DNA of 64,000 nucleotides from UBA6168 sp041392505. GTDB lineage: Bacteria; Bacteroidota; Bacteroidia; Chitinophagales; Saprospiraceae. Shown in pieces: positions 55,485 through 64,000 of the stretch (within the stretch, counting starts at the first letter, position 1; each line of letters begins with the position of its first letter). Position numbers and translations under genes: made by a program. The stretch covers positions 97,131 to 161,130 of the forward strand of contig JAWKLX010000017.1 of NCBI GenBank assembly GCA_041392505.1. The letters are read 5' to 3'. Under the pieces are notes generated by a model that did not search any database, had not been told where the DNA came from, and saw only the letters and a program-made list of their open reading frames with translations.

Positions 55485-55674
55485 CTGATTCATAAAGAGC
55501 AATGCTTTTGAAGCAGGTTTGTTGGATTAATTAAGAACCCATTCTCCCTTCCCTCGGCCTCTTTTCCTCAATTATTTTGGTCAATTCCAATACTTTCTTT
55601 ATAGGCTGTAAAAACCAAGTACTGGTACTATGGGTTACTTTCCCTACATTGCGTGCCTGTCAATTAGAATTAAG

Positions 55675-58266
55675 ATGAAAAGACACTTTCTCACAGCTGC
55701 TTCTATTATTTGTTTGGTTTTGATTGCCTCAGAATGGGGCTGCTCTCCATTTTACAACTCAGAGGAAAAAGAAGAAGAGGTTGAAGGCGAAGAAGAAGAA
55801 TTTTCCAAAATGTTGCCCCATGAATGGATGTATGCCCAGCGAGCCTATCCACATAATAAGATCAATCGGGAAGTTCAAATAGAAGCCATGCGCATCGTTA
55901 ATGATGCCAAGGCACATCCCGAACTTCGGTTGAATGGGGAATGGGAAATGGCGGGCCCAACCAATATCGGCGGGCGCATCACAGACATTGCTTTGCACCC
56001 AACCAATCAGAACATTATTTACCTTGGAACAACGGCAGGAGGTGTTTTTAAATCCATCGATAAAGGCAGTACCTGGGAAGCCGTTTTTGAAGAGGAAGGG
56101 GCCATGTCCATCGGTGATATTGCGCTCGCACCTTCCTCCCCGAACACGCTCTATGTGGGGTCAGGCGAAGCGAATGGGGAATCCGCTTCCGGGGCATTTT
56201 TTGGAGATGGTCTGTATAAATCTACCGATGCGGGGGCTACTTGGGAATTTATTGGATTGGAAAATACCCAGCACATTGGTCGCATCGTCGTTGATCCGCA
56301 GAATGCTGACCGGGTTTACGTAGCTGCTGCCGGGACATTATACGGTAAAAATCAGGACCGGGGCCTTTATCGAACCACTGACGGAGGTGCCACTTGGGAT
56401 CAAGTGTTGTTTGTTTCCGATTCGACATCTTGTATTGACGTGGTCGTCCATCCACAAAATGCAGATGTTGTTTATGCTGCTACTTGGGAACGAATCCGCT
56501 TGCCTTGGGGGCGCCGGTATGGAGGCCTCACTTCTCGTATTTACAAATCCACTGATGGGGGAAATAATTGGGTAAAACTTTCCAACGGACTGCCAGCGGA
56601 TAACCCCGAAACCGGGAGGATCGGATTGGCTATTTCCCCTTCTAACCCTTCTGTTTTATATGCGCTTTACACGACTCACGCTGTTTTCAATACATTTAAT
56701 GGGGTTTATAAATCGGTCAACGGCGGGGACTCTTGGGAGCTGGTCGATGACAATCTGAACAATAATATATTCAGGACCTATGGTTGGTTTTTTGGGAATT
56801 TACGGGTTCATCCAACCAACAGCAATGATGTTTCCTTGTTGGCAATTTCGCTTTACCGCTCGTTGGATGGGGGAAAGGTTTGGCAAAATGCCACACTCGG
56901 CATGCACGTGGATTTTCATGCGATCGAATTTCATCCCCAAAACCCTGATTTTTTGGTGGCGGGAAATGACGGTGGCGTTTATATTTCCCAAAATGGAGGC
57001 TTTGTTTGGTCAAAACCAACCGGCATTCCAAACAACCTTTTTTATGCCTGTAAAATCGACCCTGTCCAGCCAGAACGGATTTTTGGCGGGACGCAAGATC
57101 AAGGAGTACTGCGCACAATAACGGGCGGAATTGATGATTTTGAAGAAGTCCTCAGTGGTGATGGGTTCCGGGTGCTCGTCGATCCATCCGACAATAACAT
57201 TGTATACGCAGAAAGACCGTTCGGGGAACTCTACCGCTCGGAGCAAGGAGGCCAGGATTTTTCCTGTATTTATTATTGCAGCCAAAACGGTTTTGAAGAT
57301 GTAAGGACCAACTGGAACACACCTATCGTTCTACAACCTAACGTTCCATCTACTATTTTTTACGGCGCCCAACAGCTCTACAAAAGCACCGACAGGGGTG
57401 ATAATTTTATTGCCATCAGTCCTGACTTGACAGACGGTCTGCACCCTTCAGGAAGCCTATCGTATGGGACTATCTCAGCCATTGGCCTCTCCAAAGCCAA
57501 TGCTAATTATATCTACGTGGGTACGGACGATGGGAATGTACAAGTAACCACCGATGGGGGCGGGTTTTGGAAAAATATTTCAGCAGGAGTGCCAGACCGC
57601 TATGTCACCGCCGTTGCGGTTGACCCTACAAATCCGAAAATTGCTTACGTTTCTTTGTCCGGGTATCGGGAAGTTAATTATCAGCCGCATATCTTGCGGA
57701 CTACCAACACTGGCGATCAATGGACAGATATTTCCGCCAATTTACCAGAAATTCCCATCAATGACATCATCGTCCACCCTGATTATCCGAAGGTACTTTT
57801 CATTGCCAATGACCTAGGGGTTTGGTATTCCAATTCTTCGGGACAGCAATGGGAAATTGTCGGGACAAACTTCCCACCAACCGTTGTCACTGACCTTGAC
57901 CTCCACGCAGATGAGAAAATTCTTTTGGCAGCGACCTATGGCCGCTCTATGTTGAAATTTGACATTTCTCAATTGGATTTAGTACCGGCAGATGAGGAAA
58001 GTAGAATCCAGCAAACCATTCAGGTTTACCCAAATCCTGCCGCTGATTTTGCCGTGCTAAAAATAGATTTTCCTTCGCCCGCAAAGGGCACAATCCAACT
58101 CTTTGATTTGAAAGGTCAATTATTTAAAAGCTTTGATAACCAGTATTTTACAAAAGGAGAAAATGAGGTGAACATGGATTTGAAAGGCTTGCCGAAAGGG
58201 CAATATTTAATCCGAGGCGAAACCCCAAAAGGTATGTTTGTGGCAAAGCTCGTAAAGGGGAAATGA
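55675..58266 (+). CDS. Secreted multi-propeller (BNR/VPS10-like) protein with T9SS tail
   Basis: An 863-residue protein from ATG 55675. After a signal segment (TAASIICLVLIASEWG) and an acidic linker comes a double beta-propeller with many Asp-box/BNR repeats such as YKSTDAGATWEF, YRTTDGGATWDQ and KSTDGGNNWVK. The C-terminal sorting domain has IQVYPNPAADFAVL, GTIQLFDLKGQLFKSF and LPKGQYLIRGE. It resembles the large sortilin-like/glycosyl hydrolase-type propellers of gliding bacteria, but no catalytic pair is evident. It would be exported to the surface by T9SS. Its length is usual for that family. Confidence 0.85.
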   Translation: MKRHFLTAASIICLVLIASEWGCSPFYNSEEKEEEVEGEEEEFSKMLPHEWMYAQRAYPHNKINREVQIEAMRIVNDAKAHPELRLNGEWEMAGPTNIGGRITDIALHPTNQNIIYLGTTAGGVFKSIDKGSTWEAVFEEEGAMSIGDIALAPSSPNTLYVGSGEANGESASGAFFGDGLYKSTDAGATWEFIGLENTQHIGRIVVDPQNADRVYVAAAGTLYGKNQDRGLYRTTDGGATWDQVLFVSDSTSCIDVVVHPQNADVVYAATWERIRLPWGRRYGGLTSRIYKSTDGGNNWVKLSNGLPADNPETGRIGLAISPSNPSVLYALYTTHAVFNTFNGVYKSVNGGDSWELVDDNLNNNIFRTYGWFFGNLRVHPTNSNDVSLLAISLYRSLDGGKVWQNATLGMHVDFHAIEFHPQNPDFLVAGNDGGVYISQNGGFVWSKPTGIPNNLFYACKIDPVQPERIFGGTQDQGVLRTITGGIDDFEEVLSGDGFRVLVDPSDNNIVYAERPFGELYRSEQGGQDFSCIYYCSQNGFEDVRTNWNTPIVLQPNVPSTIFYGAQQLYKSTDRGDNFIAISPDLTDGLHPSGSLSYGTISAIGLSKANANYIYVGTDDGNVQVTTDGGGFWKNISAGVPDRYVTAVAVDPTNPKIAYVSLSGYREVNYQPHILRTTNTGDQWTDISANLPEIPINDIIVHPDYPKVLFIANDLGVWYSNSSGQQWEIVGTNFPPTVVTDLDLHADEKILLAATYGRSMLKFDISQLDLVPADEESRIQQTIQVYPNPAADFAVLKIDFPSPAKGTIQLFDLKGQLFKSFDNQYFTKGENEVNMDLKGLPKGQYLIRGETPKGMFVAKLVKGK

Positions 58267-58513
58267 AACTTTTTCCAACCTAATTTGCAATGTGGAATTT
58301 GCTAAGAAAAGAGTTTGACTAAATGCGAGACAATAACAGCATCACAGATTGCACAGATTTAGCGGATTTTGTCTCTGCTTAAAGCGTTTAGCGAAAACCC
58401 GTCAATTCCGTGTCGTCAGCGTTTCGATTGTTGCCCTTTTTAGTCTTATTTGGCGAAGCCAAAAAAGGGGTTAATCAAATTAAATTGATTCAAATTTTTT
58501 TGGCCCTATTAAA

Positions 58514-58554
58514 AAAAAGCGGTGACACTTTTTCGAAGGTGTCACCGCTTTTTT
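58514..58554. terminator. Bidirectional intrinsic terminator
   Basis: AAAAAGCGGTGACAC and GTGTCACCGCTTTTTT pair around a TTTTTCGAAG loop. It is placed after the MltA gene stop (58580, minus strand) and can also stop read-through from the propeller gene. Confidence 0.92.
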
Positions 58555-58579
58555 ATAGAAATTTATCTGGAAATTTCGG

Positions 58580-59767
58580 CTATAAAACTTGCGCTATTTG
58601 GGTATTCGTTTTCGGAGTCAACATCCAGACTTTTCCGTAGTGGTGCAGGTTGGAAGCGGCCTGCTCACCTGCCTTGCCGACACCGCAGTACACATCCACC
58701 CGGCCAGCGCCTTTGATGGCACCCCCCACATCCTGGGGCAATAAAATGCGGTATTCGTGATGCGTGACTTGTCCTTTTTCCACTATTGGAAATGAGGCTA
58801 ACAAAACACTTCCCGCAGGGAAAAAATTAGGGTCAGCGGCAATAGAAATAGCTTTTATCAACGGCACGTCGCCCGCACCTTTTACCAAACCTTTTTTAGA
58901 AGCAAAAAAAGTGTACGAAGGATTGTAGTGCAAGACACTATCGGTCAGTGATGGGTTTTTCTTCAAAAACCTTTTGATGCCTTGAAAGGATACATCACCG
59001 ATACTCAGGTCGCCACGGTCTTTAAAAAAATTCTGGATATTGCGGTAGCGGTGCCCATTGTACCCGGCATATTGCAACAGGCGGCGTTCACCTGTATCCA
59101 CAAAATCGACATAGGCAGAACCTTGCAATTGGATGGCTGAAATATCAACTGGATTGGCGGTGTAGGCCAATTCCAACCCAAGACCTTTCAAGTATCCTTC
59201 CGATTCGATTTCTTGGCGGGTAGGCATCGGGCCTTCCCAATTTTCAGGCTTCGCATAAATCGGGTATTTGAACTTACCGGAAGGGGATTTTTTAGCCTCC
59301 ACAACGGGGGTGTAATAACCCGTAAAACGCACATGTCCTTTTTTGTCTTCCCCCCAAACTTGATGGGCGTCGAGGTACTGGTGAAGGTCGGTCGGGCGGA
59401 GGCCTTCCCGTTCAAGGAGAAAGTCGATCACTGTAGCGAAATCCGCGGCAGTAACCTTCAAGTTGCCCACTTTTTGACCATCCTTAAATTTCCCATCTTT
59501 CAAAACACGGCGTTGGTGCTTGAGGGCCAAGGTTAAATCTTCGTTGATTGCAGGAAACCCCAAATCAAACCAATTTGTGGTGGTAAAGACCTCTTCGAGA
59601 GGTTGGGCCTCGGCAAATTTTCCGTTCTTCCGAGTGGTGGAAAAGTCGTTGACAGGAAGTTGGAGAAGACCTTCGGTAGATGCTGATTCCTGTTTGTTAA
59701 AACTCTGAAATGAAATGGCCAATACGGCAATAACCACCAGTATCAGCACTGGCTTAAAATTGTTCAT
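58580..59767 (-). CDS. mltA: Membrane-bound lytic murein transglycosylase A
   Basis: A 395-residue enzyme from ATG 59767, with an N-terminal hydrophobic segment (VLILVVIAVLAISFQSF) as anchor or signal. The MltA core has FTGYYTPVVEAK, then ILLPQDVGGAIKGAGRVDVY and the end HHYGKVWMLTP, which carry the catalytic Asp (DVGGAIKG and RVDVY). It cleaves the MurNAc-GlcNAc bond to 1,6-anhydro ends during peptidoglycan turnover. Unlike the E. coli enzyme there is no lipobox cysteine. It is a single gene. Confidence 0.92.
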   Translation of the reverse strand: MNNFKPVLILVVIAVLAISFQSFNKQESASTEGLLQLPVNDFSTTRKNGKFAEAQPLEEVFTTTNWFDLGFPAINEDLTLALKHQRRVLKDGKFKDGQKVGNLKVTAADFATVIDFLLEREGLRPTDLHQYLDAHQVWGEDKKGHVRFTGYYTPVVEAKKSPSGKFKYPIYAKPENWEGPMPTRQEIESEGYLKGLGLELAYTANPVDISAIQLQGSAYVDFVDTGERRLLQYAGYNGHRYRNIQNFFKDRGDLSIGDVSFQGIKRFLKKNPSLTDSVLHYNPSYTFFASKKGLVKGAGDVPLIKAISIAADPNFFPAGSVLLASFPIVEKGQVTHHEYRILLPQDVGGAIKGAGRVDVYCGVGKAGEQAASNLHHYGKVWMLTPKTNTQIAQVL

Positions 59768-60308
59768 GGAATACGGTTTAGGATTTTTAGATGTCGTTTT
59801 GGATAACAAGAATTGAACCGTTTTTCTTTACAAATCCCTGTAAAGAAATTACTTACGAATAAAAAAAATGTCAAATGTGTAGTAGGGTGCATCGGTTTAT
59901 TCCAGGATAAGTTTTAAAAGGGTTTGCAAAGAAACGCCTAACATGTGTGATTTGTTGGCTCATGATGCTTAAAATTCCTGTGTAACTCGTTAGTTATCAA
60001 TATCTTACATGCATCGTTGCCAAATCGGTATTGTCAAATGGGCAGAGGGAGGAGAGGAAATTTTGCCTAATTTTTATTTGCCAAAGAAAAATTTGATTTG
60101 AACCGAATTGGTGATTTGCGGCTTCCACGAATTTTTTTCAAAAAAAATGCAAAAAAAAGTTGCGATGGATTTAGTTTTCTGGCACTTCGTATCATTTTCC
60201 AATCAAAATTGGTGGTCTCAGGTGACAAGAAATCAAAGCCTTCCTTTGCCTGACCCTGAAAATGATCAAGTTATTTTTCTATCATTGCAACCCGAAAAAG
60301 AACTTTGA
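59768..60308. other. 541-bp divergent intergenic region upstream of biotin carboxylase gene
   Basis: No gene is recognised; a short frame from a TTG at 60108 ends at the next start codon but shows no protein-like sequence. It separates mltA and the biotin carboxylase gene, which diverge. No clear promoter or hairpin was picked out. Confidence 0.4.
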
Positions 60309-61775
60309 ATGAAAAAAATATTAGTAGCCAACCGGGGAGAAATAGCACTCCGCATCATGCGAACTGCCCACCTCATGGGCATCCAGACAGTTGCCGTTTA
60401 TTCGGAGGCTGACCGGCATTCGCCCCACGTACAGTTTGCCGACGAGGCCATTCTGCTGGGGCCTCCGCCCAGCAGCCAATCTTACTTATTAGGTGAAAAA
60501 ATAATTGCGGAAGCAAAAAAACTGGGCGTGGACGGCATTCATCCGGGGTACGGATTTTTAAGTGAAAATGCCGCTTTTGCCAAGGCTGTTACCGATGCAG
60601 GATTGACATTTATTGGCCCTTCGCCACATTCCATCGAAGTGATGGGCAGCAAACTGGCCGCCAAGGATGCCGTCCGGAAGTTCGACATTCCGATGGTGCC
60701 CGGCACGCCGGATGCCGTTGCTGATTTGGCGGAAGCCAAAACGATTTGTCAAGAAATTGGCTACCCCGTCCTGATAAAAGCATCCGCAGGCGGTGGCGGC
60801 AAAGGGATGCGGATTGTGGAAAAAGAGGCCGATCTCTCAGACGGGATGGAACGGGCGATCAGCGAGGCCGTTTCTTCCTTTGGCGATGGGGCTGTTTTTA
60901 TCGAAAAATATGTCGCCTCACCGAGGCACATTGAAATACAGGTTTTGGCCGATAGTTTTGGCAATACCATCCATTTATTTGAGCGGGAATGCAGCGTCCA
61001 GCGACGCCACCAAAAAGTGCTGGAAGAGGCACCCAGCTCTATTTTGACGCCGGCCATCCGGGCCGCAATGGGGGCCGATGCCGTCAAAGTGGCCAAGGCC
61101 TGCGATTACACAGGGGCGGGCACGGTCGAGTTTTTATTGGATGAAAACCTGAACTATTATTTTTTGGAAATGAACACCCGTTTGCAGGTGGAGCACCCGG
61201 TCACGGAAATGATCTCTGGCGTGGACTTGGTGGAACAACAAATCCGCATTGCCCGCGGCGAACAATTGACCATTTCTCAGGAAGACCTCAAAATAAACGG
61301 GCATGCCCTCGAACTGAGGGTCTACGCCGAAGACCCTTCCAATAATTTTTTGCCCAGTATCGGCAAATTGGAAATTTACCGCCCGCCCGTAGGTCTGGGT
61401 ATCCGGGTGGACGATGGATTTGCAGAAGGAATGGACATCCCGATATTTTACGATCCCATGCTCGCCAAACTCTGTGTGTGGGCCGAAGACCGGCCAAAGG
61501 CCATTCGTAAAATGCTCGATGCCATTGCCGCCTACCAAATCAAAGGGCCTTCGACGACGCTGCCTTTTGGGAAATTTGTTTTGCAGCACGAAGCTTTCCG
61601 AAGCGGCCAGTTCGACACCCATTTTGTGAAAAAATATTTTTCCAATGAAGCGTTAGAAGCTGACGAGAAAGAGTTGAGTGAGGTGGCAGCCTTGGTCGCC
61701 CTGCATGTTTATTTGGAGGATAAAAAGAAGTTGGAGGAGGTGAAAACGGAGACGACCAACTGGTGGTTGCGGTGA
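60309..61775 (+). CDS. accC: Biotin carboxylase subunit (acetyl-CoA/acyl-CoA carboxylase)
   Basis: A 488-residue ATP-grasp enzyme that carboxylates biotin with bicarbonate and ATP. Motifs are ILVANRGEIALRIMRTA, HPGYGFLSENA, KASAGGGGKGMR (ATP binding), RHIEIQVLAD, ERECSVQRRHQK and the catalytic EMNTRLQVEHPVTE. The C-terminal 30 residues (Lys/Glu-rich, ending NWWLR) are an extension over AccC; similar tails occur in acyl-CoA carboxylase alpha-type subunits. No accB or carboxyltransferase is adjacent, so it may belong to propionyl-CoA carboxylase rather than the fatty-acid enzyme. It ends before a strong hairpin. Confidence 0.9.
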   Translation: MKKILVANRGEIALRIMRTAHLMGIQTVAVYSEADRHSPHVQFADEAILLGPPPSSQSYLLGEKIIAEAKKLGVDGIHPGYGFLSENAAFAKAVTDAGLTFIGPSPHSIEVMGSKLAAKDAVRKFDIPMVPGTPDAVADLAEAKTICQEIGYPVLIKASAGGGGKGMRIVEKEADLSDGMERAISEAVSSFGDGAVFIEKYVASPRHIEIQVLADSFGNTIHLFERECSVQRRHQKVLEEAPSSILTPAIRAAMGADAVKVAKACDYTGAGTVEFLLDENLNYYFLEMNTRLQVEHPVTEMISGVDLVEQQIRIARGEQLTISQEDLKINGHALELRVYAEDPSNNFLPSIGKLEIYRPPVGLGIRVDDGFAEGMDIPIFYDPMLAKLCVWAEDRPKAIRKMLDAIAAYQIKGPSTTLPFGKFVLQHEAFRSGQFDTHFVKKYFSNEALEADEKELSEVAALVALHVYLEDKKKLEEVKTETTNWWLR

Positions 61776-61789
61776 ACGTTATGCCTCTC

Positions 61790-61850
61790 AATTAGTTTTC
61801 TTCCGACAGGGCGGGAATTAAATTCCCGCCCTGTCGGAAGAAAACTAATT
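61790..61850. terminator. 30-bp perfect hairpin downstream of biotin carboxylase gene
   Basis: AATTAGTTTTCTTCCGACAG and the following ten bases pair exactly with the right arm over 30 bp with a single-base loop. It serves the convergent end of the biotin carboxylase gene and the outer-membrane gene. It is longer than ordinary terminators. Confidence 0.88.
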
Positions 61851-62509
61851 CATTCAATCCTATAACTGACTCCAAAGCGGAGCAATAACTGAAAAGGTTT
61901 AAAAAAGAAATCCACCGCCGCCGTTTCGTCTTCGGTCAATTGAAATTGGGGGTCGTAGACTTGTTCCAACAAGAAACTACCGTTTAGCAATTGTAGGCTG
62001 GGGGCCATTCCAAAATACCAATTTTTGTACAGGCGCCAATCCACGTGCAAGTTGCTGGAAATGATTAGGCCATGAGTTGTTTGTTCAATGGGCGTAAATA
62101 GATCATCGATTGTCCGGAATCCATAGTAATACCTCACAGAGCCTCCCATTCTCACTACGATATTATTGTACTTACGAGGAAATAAAGCCCCTATTTCATA
62201 GCCAATACTTGCTGTTTCGGTGGTTGTAAATCCGCTCCCATTGTCAAACCTGTTCCTTCCAAGCCGGGAGAGTTCTATTTCATGGTATAGCTCATTGATC
62301 GTTTCCCAGTGATAAGCCAGCGCCAACGTGGACAGGGAAATGAATTGATTGTCTGCGGACTCTTCCACGCCCAGCAAAACCGGAGCGTCTAACAGGGGTA
62401 CATGGTTGAAAAGTGTCAGGTAGGAATGCCTGCTCTGGCCGTTTGATTTTTGAGCCGAGAGCAACAATAGCAAGCAAAGATGAATCAGGAGTCGCTGCCA
62501 GTTTTTCAT
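61850..62509 (-). CDS. Probable outer-membrane beta-barrel protein
   Basis: A 219-residue protein with a signal peptide (LLIHLCLLLLLSAQKSNGQ). It shows alternating strands: FISLSTLALAYHWETI, ETASIGYEIGALF, NIVVRMGGSVRYYYGF and a C-terminal FQLLLRFGVSYRIE. The organisation is that of a small OmpW- or conjugal TraN-like barrel, but the family is not recognised. Its stop is one base inside the hairpin arm shared with the convergent biotin carboxylase gene. Confidence 0.65.
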   Translation of the reverse strand: MKNWQRLLIHLCLLLLLSAQKSNGQSRHSYLTLFNHVPLLDAPVLLGVEESADNQFISLSTLALAYHWETINELYHEIELSRLGRNRFDNGSGFTTTETASIGYEIGALFPRKYNNIVVRMGGSVRYYYGFRTIDDLFTPIEQTTHGLIISSNLHVDWRLYKNWYFGMAPSLQLLNGSFLLEQVYDPQFQLTEDETAAVDFFFKPFQLLLRFGVSYRIE

Positions 62510-62566
62510 AAGTTGTAAAAAAAGGTTTTGGTGAAGGTGGCAGGCAATACTTTTTTCAGGATTTAA

Positions 62567-62779
62567 TCAAGTAGTAAACGACAAAATTCGCACCGGAGTG
62601 CCCCACATAAAAATTGACATCTCGTCCACTTCTTTAACAGTGACGCTGACTTCCTTTCCCTCCTTTTTTAGTTGTTCCGGCATATTGACCGGACGCCATT
62701 CATTGCCTTGGCTGTCAACGATTCCCCAGAAGCCCGTGGCGAGTGCGACGTGCGTTACTTTTCCGGTAATTTTTTTCAT
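62567..62779 (-). CDS. Small hypothetical protein
   Basis: A 70-residue protein without TM segments: TGKVTHVALATGFWGIVDSQ, then PVNMPEQLKKEGKEVSVTVKEVD and MWGTPVRILSF. The alternating beta pattern suggests a compact OB- or SH3-like barrel of five strands. It is similar in style to small uncharacterised proteins of about 70 residues in many bacteria, but I cannot name a function. It lies between the outer-membrane gene and the S24 regulator on the same strand. Confidence 0.6.
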   Translation of the reverse strand: MKKITGKVTHVALATGFWGIVDSQGNEWRPVNMPEQLKKEGKEVSVTVKEVDEMSIFMWGTPVRILSFTT

Positions 62780-62859
62780 GTTATGGTGAAGTGTTTAATT
62801 ATTCAGAAATTATTACAGCTGATTGCTGATAGTAAAACGGTCTGATCTATGGCCCTTCC

Positions 62860-63690
62860 TTATTTGTTCATTAATTTTTCTATCGTGGTATACAGGTTTT
62901 CCACCAACCGACCTTGGTTGATAATCGTCTGCTTCAACTCCTTCACTTCCTCCCGTACAATGTTTTGGATGTTGTTGGGGGAGGGGAGGAAGGGGCTGAT
63001 TTTGGCCCGCACGTACCAGATCTCCCGTACATCTTCCACGGGGATTCGGTAAGTTTCATAAAATTCATTGTCAGAACCAAGCAGGAAAGTTTTGTCTTCT
63101 TTGATTTTATTAAAAACCCGTTTCACCAAAACGTCGCCACGGGTCACCACTACGTAAACGTAGTTGTCCTTTACCGCACTTTCCCAAAGCCCCGGTTCCA
63201 GAAAACTGCAGATCACTTTGTCCCCTTCAAAAAGGGTCGGTTCCATGCTGTCCCCTGACACATCGAAAGAGCGGTGGGTGCCAATTTTATATTTGTAATC
63301 AGGCAAGGTATAGGTGGGAAGCGATTGCAAAAAGGCCTGATCGAGGACTTCCCCGGCGTACCCCGCCTGTGCCGGCACGGGCACATGAACGATCCGCTCG
63401 TCGTCTTGCCCATCCGTAACGATCGTCAACATCCTGAATTCGTTGTTCTCCTCGCCCTGCATGAAAGTAGTGCCCTCACCAGTAAAGAGGTACATGGGAT
63501 TCATGCCATAAACTTCGACGGCTTTTCGGAGCAGTTCGATCGTCACGTCTCGCCGTCCTTTTTGTATCTCGCTCAGGCTTTGGGGCAGGTAGTCGAGGTT
63601 GATCGCAAACTGTCGGGACGACCTGATTTTCCCGTCCTCCTTTAGTTTGTTCAGGCACTTAATAAATCTTTCGGTAACAATACTGTTCAT
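62860..63690 (-). CDS. XRE-type HTH / S24 peptidase-like transcriptional regulator
   Basis: A 276-residue regulator. Residues 8-66 are a lambda-type HTH (RSSRQFAINLDYLPQSLSEI). Residues about 95-235 are an S24 LexA/CI-like domain with the nucleophile Ser148 (SGDSMEPTLFEGD), general-base Lys190 (DVLVKRVF) and a possible Ala-Gly cleavage site at 109-110 (PAQAGYAG). A coiled-coil tail (KELKQTIINQGRLVENLY) may dimerise it. Such proteins repress prophage or stress genes and can self-cleave upon DNA damage, yet many chromosomal Bacteroidota members do not. No phage genes are nearby. The target is unknown. Confidence 0.9.
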   Translation of the reverse strand: MNSIVTERFIKCLNKLKEDGKIRSSRQFAINLDYLPQSLSEIQKGRRDVTIELLRKAVEVYGMNPMYLFTGEGTTFMQGEENNEFRMLTIVTDGQDDERIVHVPVPAQAGYAGEVLDQAFLQSLPTYTLPDYKYKIGTHRSFDVSGDSMEPTLFEGDKVICSFLEPGLWESAVKDNYVYVVVTRGDVLVKRVFNKIKEDKTFLLGSDNEFYETYRIPVEDVREIWYVRAKISPFLPSPNNIQNIVREEVKELKQTIINQGRLVENLYTTIEKLMNK

Positions 63691-63924
63691 TTTGTCGCTT
63701 TAGAGAAGCCCAGTTTTGAGCCTATCGGTTTTTCCTAATTTGATGATGGAATGATCGGCAATTTTAGGTAAAAAGTGTCATTGAATAGTTGTTTTTGGAA
63801 AATACTTTAACAAAAAGGTGATAGAGTGGAATGAGGTTTCTGACCTGTGTATGTCTGTTTTTTAATCCCAAAATCCCCAGTCAAAACCCTCATGAGGGTA
63901 GCTCCCCATTTTTCCACTTTTCCC

Positions 63925-63932
63925 TATCTTCG
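63925..63932 (+). promoter_or_regulatory. TATCTTCG promoter -7 box
   Basis: One mismatch from TAnnTTTG, preceded by T-rich tracts and about 48 bp before the ATG at 63980. It is likely the promoter of the gene running off the window end. Confidence 0.4.
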
Positions 63933-63979
63933 CAACCGTACCAACCCTAACCAATCCTTTTAATTAAAAATAGCTTAAC

Positions 63980-64000
63980 ATGAAAAAATTAATCATTTCG
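63980..64000 (+). CDS. Start of a rightward gene (partial)
   Basis: ATG at 63980 begins MKKLIIS and runs off the window. The start is typical of a Bacteroidota signal peptide. Nothing more can be said. Confidence 0.4.

Noticed and set aside
60108..60308. Small ORF directly before the biotin carboxylase gene
   Set aside because: It starts with TTG, is low complexity and lacks any recognisable pattern. Overlap with the next start is likely chance.

Overview
The window looks like a chromosomal segment of a Bacteroidota bacterium, most likely of the Saprospiria type. The reasons are type IX secretion C-terminal domains (a type A tail on the 55.7 kb propeller protein and on the 52.9 kb protein, a gliding-motility or CHU_C-type tail on the giant 35-41 kb protein), TAnnTTTG-like promoters, weak Shine-Dalgarno sites, a beta-glucan utilisation locus with a propeller/Y_Y_Y regulator, and an aerobic kynurenine pathway. 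No rRNA, tRNA, phage or IS transposase gene was recognised. The phylum is well supported; the family is an inference.

Left part (1-10.2 kb): a minus-strand glucan locus. In transcription order it holds a GH clan-A glycosidase fused to a probable outer-membrane barrel, a multi-domain glycan-binding lipoprotein, a GH16 laminarinase-like lipoprotein, and the start of a probable large glycoside phosphorylase. It diverges from a membrane-bound sensor/LuxR-type regulator whose frame is broken several times. No SusC/SusD pair is in view.

10.2-26.1 kb: frameshifted L-serine dehydratase, molybdate permease and ATPase (modBC), an alpha/beta hydrolase-OsmC fusion, then a tryptophan-degradation cluster (tryptophan 2,3-dioxygenase, 3-hydroxyanthranilate dioxygenase, an ACMSD-like decarboxylase, kynureninase, kynurenine 3-monooxygenase) with a membrane protein inside it. 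A YkgJ-type cysteine-cluster protein, an aminotransferase, a CapA-like phosphatase and an M23 peptidase follow. Several genes between 8.5 and 17.7 kb carry clustered single-base frame changes, so this stretch is either decaying or poorly sequenced.

26.6-34.9 kb: alaS, then an accessory island: a Septu-like ATPase/HNH pair, a peptidoglycan-binding protein with a YkuD-like Cys motif, a lipase-like hydrolase fused to TPR repeats, and an Imm26-like protein. This is the likeliest place for a defence or conflict system.

35-41 kb: a giant repeat-rich surface protein, broken by frame changes. 42.0-42.9 kb: no protein gene, but four tandem copies of a conserved box plus an intrinsic terminator, all reading leftwards. 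I interpret these as a family of tandem small RNAs and consider them the most novel signal here. 43.5-64 kb: dnaG, a GT39-type glycosyltransferase, an ABC exporter with an M1 peptidase fused to its permease, secreted and outer-membrane proteins, mltA, biotin carboxylase and an S24-type regulator.

Intergenic regions hold several repeat classes: a roughly 210 bp element with terminal inverted repeats and a 24-bp hairpin (three copies), heptamer TTATCCA arrays in front of two genes, and hairpins built from iterated 7-8 nt words.
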